From contig JABYQR010000126.1 in NCBI GenBank assembly GCA_022592445.1, positions 48,975 to 112,974 on the forward strand: DNA of 64,000 bases, read 5' to 3'. The notes below the pieces were generated by a model. It was given only the letters and a program-made list of their open reading frames with translations. It did not search any database and had not been told where the DNA came from. The stretch's first letter is position 1; each line of letters opens with the position of its first letter. Shown one piece after another: positions 59,261 to 64,000 of this stretch. Position numbers and translations under genes: made by a program. This stretch comes from Cytidiella melzeri. Its lineage: Eukaryota > Basidiomycota > Agaricomycetes > Polyporales > Irpicaceae.

Positions 59261-60610
59261 ATGTTCACTGTCTTATACACCATCTCTCCCTCGGGTTTCA
59301 ATGTGAGTATGCTGTAATTATCATCACTATTCTTCTCTGACCTGTCTACTAGACCTTCCCCACCATCTACACCTTTTCAATGGCCGTGGCTCTCATCATC
59401 TCCATGGTCATCTTCAAGCTTATCAACGACATCGCATCTCTCACGCCCCTCAAGTTCCAGTTCCAGTTCTTGTCGCCTATAGACTACTGTCTCGCTAGAC
59501 CGAATGGACTAAAAGTACGTTACATGTCCCTCAGTACTAGACCTCTACTAATGTGCTATGCAGGTCACCAACTTAGAGGCAACAGTCACTGAGATGAGCG
59601 GCCGTCTTGCCGAAAGTGCCCAGCAGGCGGAGCAATTGAAACAACAACTCGCGGAAAAGGACGCCTTACTTTCTCAGCTCGAGGCTACCCGCGCAGAACT
59701 TGACCAAAACCGCGGCAACCTTGTCACCGTTCAGGGTGCACTCACCGATTCTCGTGTCGAAATGAAGAGGCTTCGCACAAATCTCAAGCGGAGCTTCGCC
59801 GACCATTTCAACGAACTCCAGACTATTCGCGAACAGCACCGCGCTTCTGAAGATACCTTGGAGGCGGCCCTAGCAGCCAATGCCGCAGAGAAGGACGCAC
59901 TGGATAAGGAATACAGACAACTCAGCGGTCAGGTCTCGCTCATCGAGGCTAGGAACAACTTGCACTACAAGAAGTTGGACGACGCTGTCGCCTCGCTTGA
60001 CGACCATAAGAAGCAGCTCGAGCGGGTCAAAATCCACCGAAAGAAACTATACGACTCGCTCAAGGAACACAAAAAGCAGCTCGAGCAGGCAGGCAAAGAC
60101 CGCGAGAAAATGTCTAGTGTTATCGAAGTAGTAACGAAGGAGCGGGACATGTATCGGGATCAGGAAGAGGAGGTTCGCCAGAAGCTTGAGGCGGAAACTG
60201 GGAATGACGACGGTAGAGTTGCAGAGGAGGCTCGCCAGGCAGCACAGAAGGCCAGTCTCGCACGCAGGATTGCCGAAAAGAAGGCCCTAGACCTCGCCGT
60301 GAAGCTGCAGATTGCCACCGCCAAAATTACAGAAAACTCTTCGCAGCTTCAGAAAGCATCCGAATTCATCGCGAATCTCCGCGCCGAATGCTCAGCCGCG
60401 AAGAAGGAGAGAGACGAGTTCGAGAAGCAAGTACAAGTTCTTCGAGCCCCTCTCTCCGCACCCACACAATACTCGCCTTCCAAGAGCACGAAGAAGGCTG
60501 AACGTCACGCGAAGGGGGAGACTCCCCGCGAAGCCATCTCTTCCGCTGCTCTGCCAGCCTCTGTTTCGATTCAGTCTGACTTTGTTGATAAGGAGAACGC
60601 TCGGTGTTAA
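59261..60610 (+). CDS. Membrane-anchored coiled-coil protein, unknown
   Basis: Three exons (59261-59302, about 59353-59514, about 59563-60610). The first two encode a short N-terminus (MFTVLYTISPSGFN) and a membrane segment (FSMAVALIISMVIFKLI), then LKFQFQFLSPIDYCLARPNG. The third is a long alpha-helical coiled coil of about 280 residues with heptads (LEATVTEMSGRLAESAQQAE, LKQQLAEKDALLSQLEATRA, EKDALDKEYRQLSGQVSLIE, LKEHKKQLEQAGKDREKMSS, ECSAAKKERDEFEKQVQVLR). It ends in a short disordered tail (VSIQSDFVDKENARC) with a KEN-like sequence. No enzymatic domain. It resembles organelle tethers or structural proteins in layout only; no family name is justified. The junction at 59563 joins GLK to VTNLEAT in frame. 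Confidence 0.8.
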
Positions 60611-62190
60611 TAGGTAAGTCTTCGAGCGCATCGATAGCTGAGCATGACTAATTGTGTATCTTCCTGGACGCATAGGGGAGGACGCGGCAGCAGGGGAAAT
60701 TTTTTCTTATTGGGACTGGGTGGGCTTGGACCTTGGACTTGAGATGTGGACTGGGATTGTCGGACCCTTCTTGTCTCCTCTCGCCTCCTTCATGTTGCTT
60801 TGAGCCTACGCGGACTCCTCCATTGCTCTACTGACTACGGGCTTGTCCCGACTTGTTCATTTGGTACTAGGCAGGCCGACCTACGGACGACACTGCGCGC
60901 GCTCAAGACCGAGAGCCGACGGACTCTACTGTGGTATTGCCAACGTCGGCGGGAAGGCCAAACGGCGGGGAAGAAGGGGTCATGTCCCTGACTCGCCTCG
61001 AGGTCTGAACGTCCACCGAGGTTTCTTCAGCTCTTATGCTTTTTTGAACACATTCGCTGAACGCTTTTATCTATTTCCCGAGTTTACAGCTGAGTCGTTG
61101 GGTCAAGGTGTCGTGGGGTGGCCCGCCTCATGACCCTTAGTACGGCGGTCATCTATACCGTCATTGGCAAGTACCCTTCGTCTATCTGCATATGTGACAG
61201 CCGCTAACAAATAGTATGTTACGTCCAAAGGGTCCCGTTCCTGGGGGAGGGCAGCTCCGGCTGTCCTGGCGCAGACCTTTTCGTGGTCCCCAGGATAAGT
61301 AACTCTCGACGGCGGCTTACACCTGTCCGTTGGGAGTGAAACCAACATGCGCCTTAATAAAACTGCAACAGCACCTTTTAGCAAACGCTGAGCATTACAG
61401 GGGTATATCAAGAAGCGCTTTTGAGCAGTCCACACTGCTCGACCGTGCCAACAACCACAAAAATATTACTTCCAAGGTCACCGTACAAAATCAACGCGTA
61501 TGTCATCCGGGACATCGGGTCTGAAAATCACGAAGACCAAAAGATACCTCACGGTGACCGTGACGCGGTTAGCCCCAAAATGCACGCGTCTTGAGGCTGT
61601 GACGCATATGATGGTCTTACATATATCATGATCAGTGTGTTACGAACGGACCTTTAATAAATTAAGAGTCTGAGACAGACAAAGATGAGAGGCTGTGATG
61701 TATTCTGCATTGACTCGGACAGCCTAGCAACGGATCCGGAGGCGGTTTTCCCTTTTTTTCTTCCAATAAATATTGAAAGGCGCCAGCAAAAGCTAGGGGC
61801 GCACGACAGCCGAACATACACCACTAGAGCTAACCACAAACCATCACACCGCATAAGCAACGTGGATTGGATAAGGACACCTCCTCCCCTCAGTCGTGTG
61901 CAAATAGAGCATGACCAGAGTCTCCCACTTGGGTAACAATGCCAGGTGCTTGCCATAACCCTTTGTGAGGGGGTTGGTTAGATGCGTGTAATCCCATCAG
62001 GAGAGCAGTAGCTCATCCTGTGAGCTTGAAAGTAGTCGGGGGGGGGGGGGATAGAAAATGAACTCTGTCGCGGAGCGACTGCTGCTATGCTGATGACCCT
62101 AAAAAGGGAGTGAAGTAGAGAGGAAGGGGGTGGATCTCCAACGACGACAACGAGGTCAAAGTCGATGATGAGCAGGCAAGCAGGCACTGG
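60611..62190. other. Gene-poor region with repeats
   Basis: About 1.6 kb without a recognisable gene. It holds the 3' UTR of the coiled-coil gene and a 13-base G run at 62038-62050. Short frames have no family likeness. Part may be remains of old mobile DNA, but no copy of a known element could be matched by eye. Confidence 0.4.
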
Positions 62191-62199
62191 GGCCGGATA

Positions 62200-62281
62200 C
62201 TGGCAGTGCAAATGACGAAGTTAATATTATGCTTATACTAGGTTACATGGAGTAACTCACCTGGCAGTGCAAATGACGAAG
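62200..62281. repeat. Two direct copies of a 21-bp sequence, 61 bp apart
   Basis: ctggcagtgcaaatgacgaa(g) occurs at 62200-62220 and again at 62261-62281, identical over 21 bases. The stretch between them is AT-rich (ttaatattatgcttatacta). Confidence 0.85.
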
Positions 62282-62404
62282 AGGTCAAGATGCAGAACCA
62301 GGGAGGGTAAGGGGTACTATATATACTGGGTCTGGGTGGTCTGTGCACCAGTTCCCACACTAGGGACTGGAGTAACTGTGGGACTGGAGTAACAATAGAA
62401 CAAT

Positions 62405-62476
62405 AAAGAACCAGGGTAACTGTCAAGGACCTGAGTAACTGTCAAGGACCTGATTAACTGTCAAGGACCAGGGTAC
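62405..62476. repeat. 19-bp tandem repeats inside the candidate LTR
   Basis: Units of about tgtcaaggacctgagtaac are repeated at 62421-62439, 62440-62458 and 62459-62476, with a weaker copy just before. Nearby sequence is rich in short copies of gaacaata. These look like LTR regulatory repeats or replication slippage. Confidence 0.75.
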
Positions 62477-62779
62477 GTAGAACAATAATAGGATAAGAAC
62501 AATAGAACAATAAGACCTGGGGGAATCCCTGGGGAATCCCCATCAATGGAAGAGGAACAATAGAACAATAGCCTAGGTTGATCTGGAACCGCTCCAGACT
62601 GAGTCTAGGGTTTGGGTCTGGACTATTGATAAATAAGGCAGGATGTCACGTGACCCGGTTAGGGTTAGGTCCGGTAACACTCCTAGCCGGAAAATAAGCG
62701 CTCTAGATAGGCGCCCAAGGCTGTAAACTTGTGACATTGTTGGAAAAATCCAGTCTCTGTTGGACTATCCATGTCATTA

Positions 62780-62789
62780 CCCCCCTCCT
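62780..62789 (-). other. Polypurine tract of the gypsy element
   Basis: aggagggggg on the minus strand, five bases after the stop codon of the integrase/chromodomain frame. Its position fits the primer site for second-strand synthesis in LTR retroelements. Confidence 0.6.
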
Positions 62790-62794
62790 AAAAT

Positions 62795-64000
62795 TCATCG
62801 CCTCGATGAACTAAGACCAGGGACTCTACCATCTGCCCACTCGAGGTCAGATGCAATAGCTTCTGTGATATTCTCCAACGGTTTCCAAGGAATGGAGTCG
62901 AAGAGTGCTTTGGGCAATTTCTGGGGTGCATTGGTATGTCTGGCATGGAACTCTGCAATGCTCTCTTTCACATTGGTCAGATTTACTGCAGGTTCCCACG
63001 TTACATCGCCTTCTCCATAGCCTTTCCATTTGACTAGGTACTGCATTTGCTTCCGGTAGATCCGACTGTCTAGGATCTTCTCAACTTCATAGACTTGTTG
63101 ATCATCTACTATGATCGGTGCTGGTGGTTCTGGTATGAGGCCGTTTACTTCGTTTCCTCGATACAGAGATAGCCGTTCAACGTTGATGTTGTCGTGAATA
63201 CGATATCCGGATTTGAGTTTGATCCGATATGTATGTTCACCGGTTTTCTGAAGAACTGTGAATGGACCGAGTTGTCTAGGCCCTAGCTTGTCAGACTGCT
63301 GATGTACTTTGACGTTCTTGGAAGACAACCACACGAGGTCCCCTTCCTTGAAGACTGGAGTAGTTCTGCGGGTGTATGCGGAGGCTTCGGCCATCTTTTC
63401 CTTAGATAGACGAGAGGCAGCTTCGGCTTCTGCCCGAACCTGTCTGAGCTTTTCCAGACGTGCATCTAGATTCGGCATTCGGCTGTGACGTCCGACTGGT
63501 ATGGTGAAATCTGGTAGGTACCCGTACATGACTTCAAACGGAGAGTGCTGCGTAGATGAGTTGACACGAGAGTTGATGGCGAATTCAGCCACTGGGATGT
63601 ATTCTGCCCAATCATCTTGTTGTTGGTCAACAAAGAGTCGTAGAATTTTTCTACCTCTTGATTTGTTCTTTCCGTTTGACCATTGGCCTGAGGGTGGTAG
63701 GCGGTAGTCATGGCGCCAGTGATGCCTAGCCGTTTGTACAACGCTTGCATGACACGAGCTGCAAACTGGGGTCCTCTATCGGATATAAACTGTCGGGGAA
63801 TGCCATGGAGCCTGAACACCTCTCTGATGTGAAGGTCGGCTATACCGTCAGCTGTGACAGTAGACTGGGTTGGGATTACATGTGTTTGCTTGCTGTACAA
63901 GTCTGTGTACACGGCAATCATGTCAAATCCCTTACTACGTGGGAGTGGTCCGACTAAGTCTACACCAACCACTTGCCAAGGTCCGTCTGGTACTTCGATG
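62795..64000 (-). mobile_element. pol: Ty3/gypsy chromovirus: 3' part of pol (integrase and chromodomain), frameshifted
   Basis: Reading leftward from 64000: PDGPWQVVGVDLVGPLPR then FDMIAVYTDLYSKQTHVIPT (integrase core, first Asp), FISDRGPQFAARVMQALYKR (second Asp), ITGAMTTAYHPQANGQTERT (catalytic Glu). The C-terminal part of integrase follows after a frame change (AEFAINSRVNSSTQHSPFEV, MYGYLPDF, YTRRTTPVFKEGDLVWLSSK, KLGPRQLGPFTVLQKTGEHT), then a chromodomain (YEVEKILDSRIYRKQMQYLV, KWKGYGEGDVTWEPAVNLT) and a stop at 62795. The frame changes near 63640, where aaaaattctac is one base short, so this copy cannot make an intact polyprotein by ordinary reading. The upstream RT, RNase H, protease and gag are beyond the window. 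A chromodomain suggests insertion into heterochromatin. Confidence 0.9.

Larger units (their letters stand above)
62200..62779 (-). mobile_element. Candidate LTR of the gypsy element
   Basis: On the minus strand the retroelement frame stops at 62795, is followed at once by a purine tract, aggagggggg (plus strand 62780-62789), and then by TGACATGGATAGTCCAACAG. This is where a 3' LTR should begin (after the polypurine tract, starting TG). The region to the left holds short tandem repeats and AT-rich sequence, as LTRs often do. The other end of the LTR could not be fixed; no inverted TG...CA pair or target duplication was proven. Confidence 0.45.

Noticed and set aside
61103..61956. Short frames between the coiled-coil gene and the retroelement
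   Set aside because: No family likeness, and the region is repeat-rich; probably non-coding or old mobile DNA.

Overview
The window is nuclear DNA from a filamentous basidiomycete, most likely an agaricomycete. The genes are close together on both strands and most are cut by many GT-AG introns of about 50-70 nt. Several products are fungal or basidiomycete-type families: a DUF6593 protein, an SHR3 permease chaperone, a Zn2Cys6 factor with an ACHQCRKRKLKCD-type cluster, and a fungal PhoD-like phosphatase. No bacterial operons, tRNA, rRNA or CRISPR array were recognised.

Layout. 0-9 kb: the 3' part of the adenylyl-cyclase-associated protein gene (CAP), a PhoD-like phosphatase with extreme micro-exons, and a Zn2Cys6 transcription factor. 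9-20 kb: ASH2/BRE2 (COMPASS, minus strand) diverging from a ubiquitin-conjugating enzyme, then a secreted SurE-like phosphatase and the mismatch-repair gene MSH3. 20-28 kb: POL5/MYBBP1A on the minus strand, followed by about 3 kb without a recognisable gene. 28-38 kb (all plus strand): a small unknown protein, an N-terminal glutamine amidohydrolase (NTAQ1) with apparent lesions, the phosphoinositide phosphatase FIG4, a BTB protein and a DUF6593 protein. 38-52 kb: a very large serine-rich protein (minus), ATP12, ALKBH1 (minus), LETM1/MDM38, a small CsbD-like stress protein and a mitochondrial RsfS-like protein (minus). 53-61 kb: a small hydrophobic secreted protein, two weakly supported minus-strand genes, a microbial-type PARG homologue (minus), SHR3, and a membrane-anchored coiled-coil protein. 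61-64 kb: a repeat-rich stretch and the 3' part of a Ty3/gypsy chromovirus (minus), which runs off the window end.

Most genes are unrelated housekeeping genes, so I see no multi-gene pathway cluster. One functional theme is mitochondria: ATP12, LETM1 and the RsfS-like gene lie within 7 kb, with ALKBH1 among them. Chromatin and DNA maintenance genes (ASH2, MSH3, ALKBH1, PARG) are scattered.

The most interesting signals are local. The PhoD-like metal-binding motif is assembled from consecutive exons of 20, 9, 5, 19 and 37 nt, and the neighbouring Zn2Cys6 gene also has a 5-nt exon inside its zinc cluster. The NTAQ1 gene shows a frameshift and a lost splice donor in one beta-strand region. The PARG homologue has a changed signature motif. 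The E2 has HPG instead of HPN. Exon boundaries were worked out by eye from reading frame, splice consensus and protein family knowledge; no search was run.
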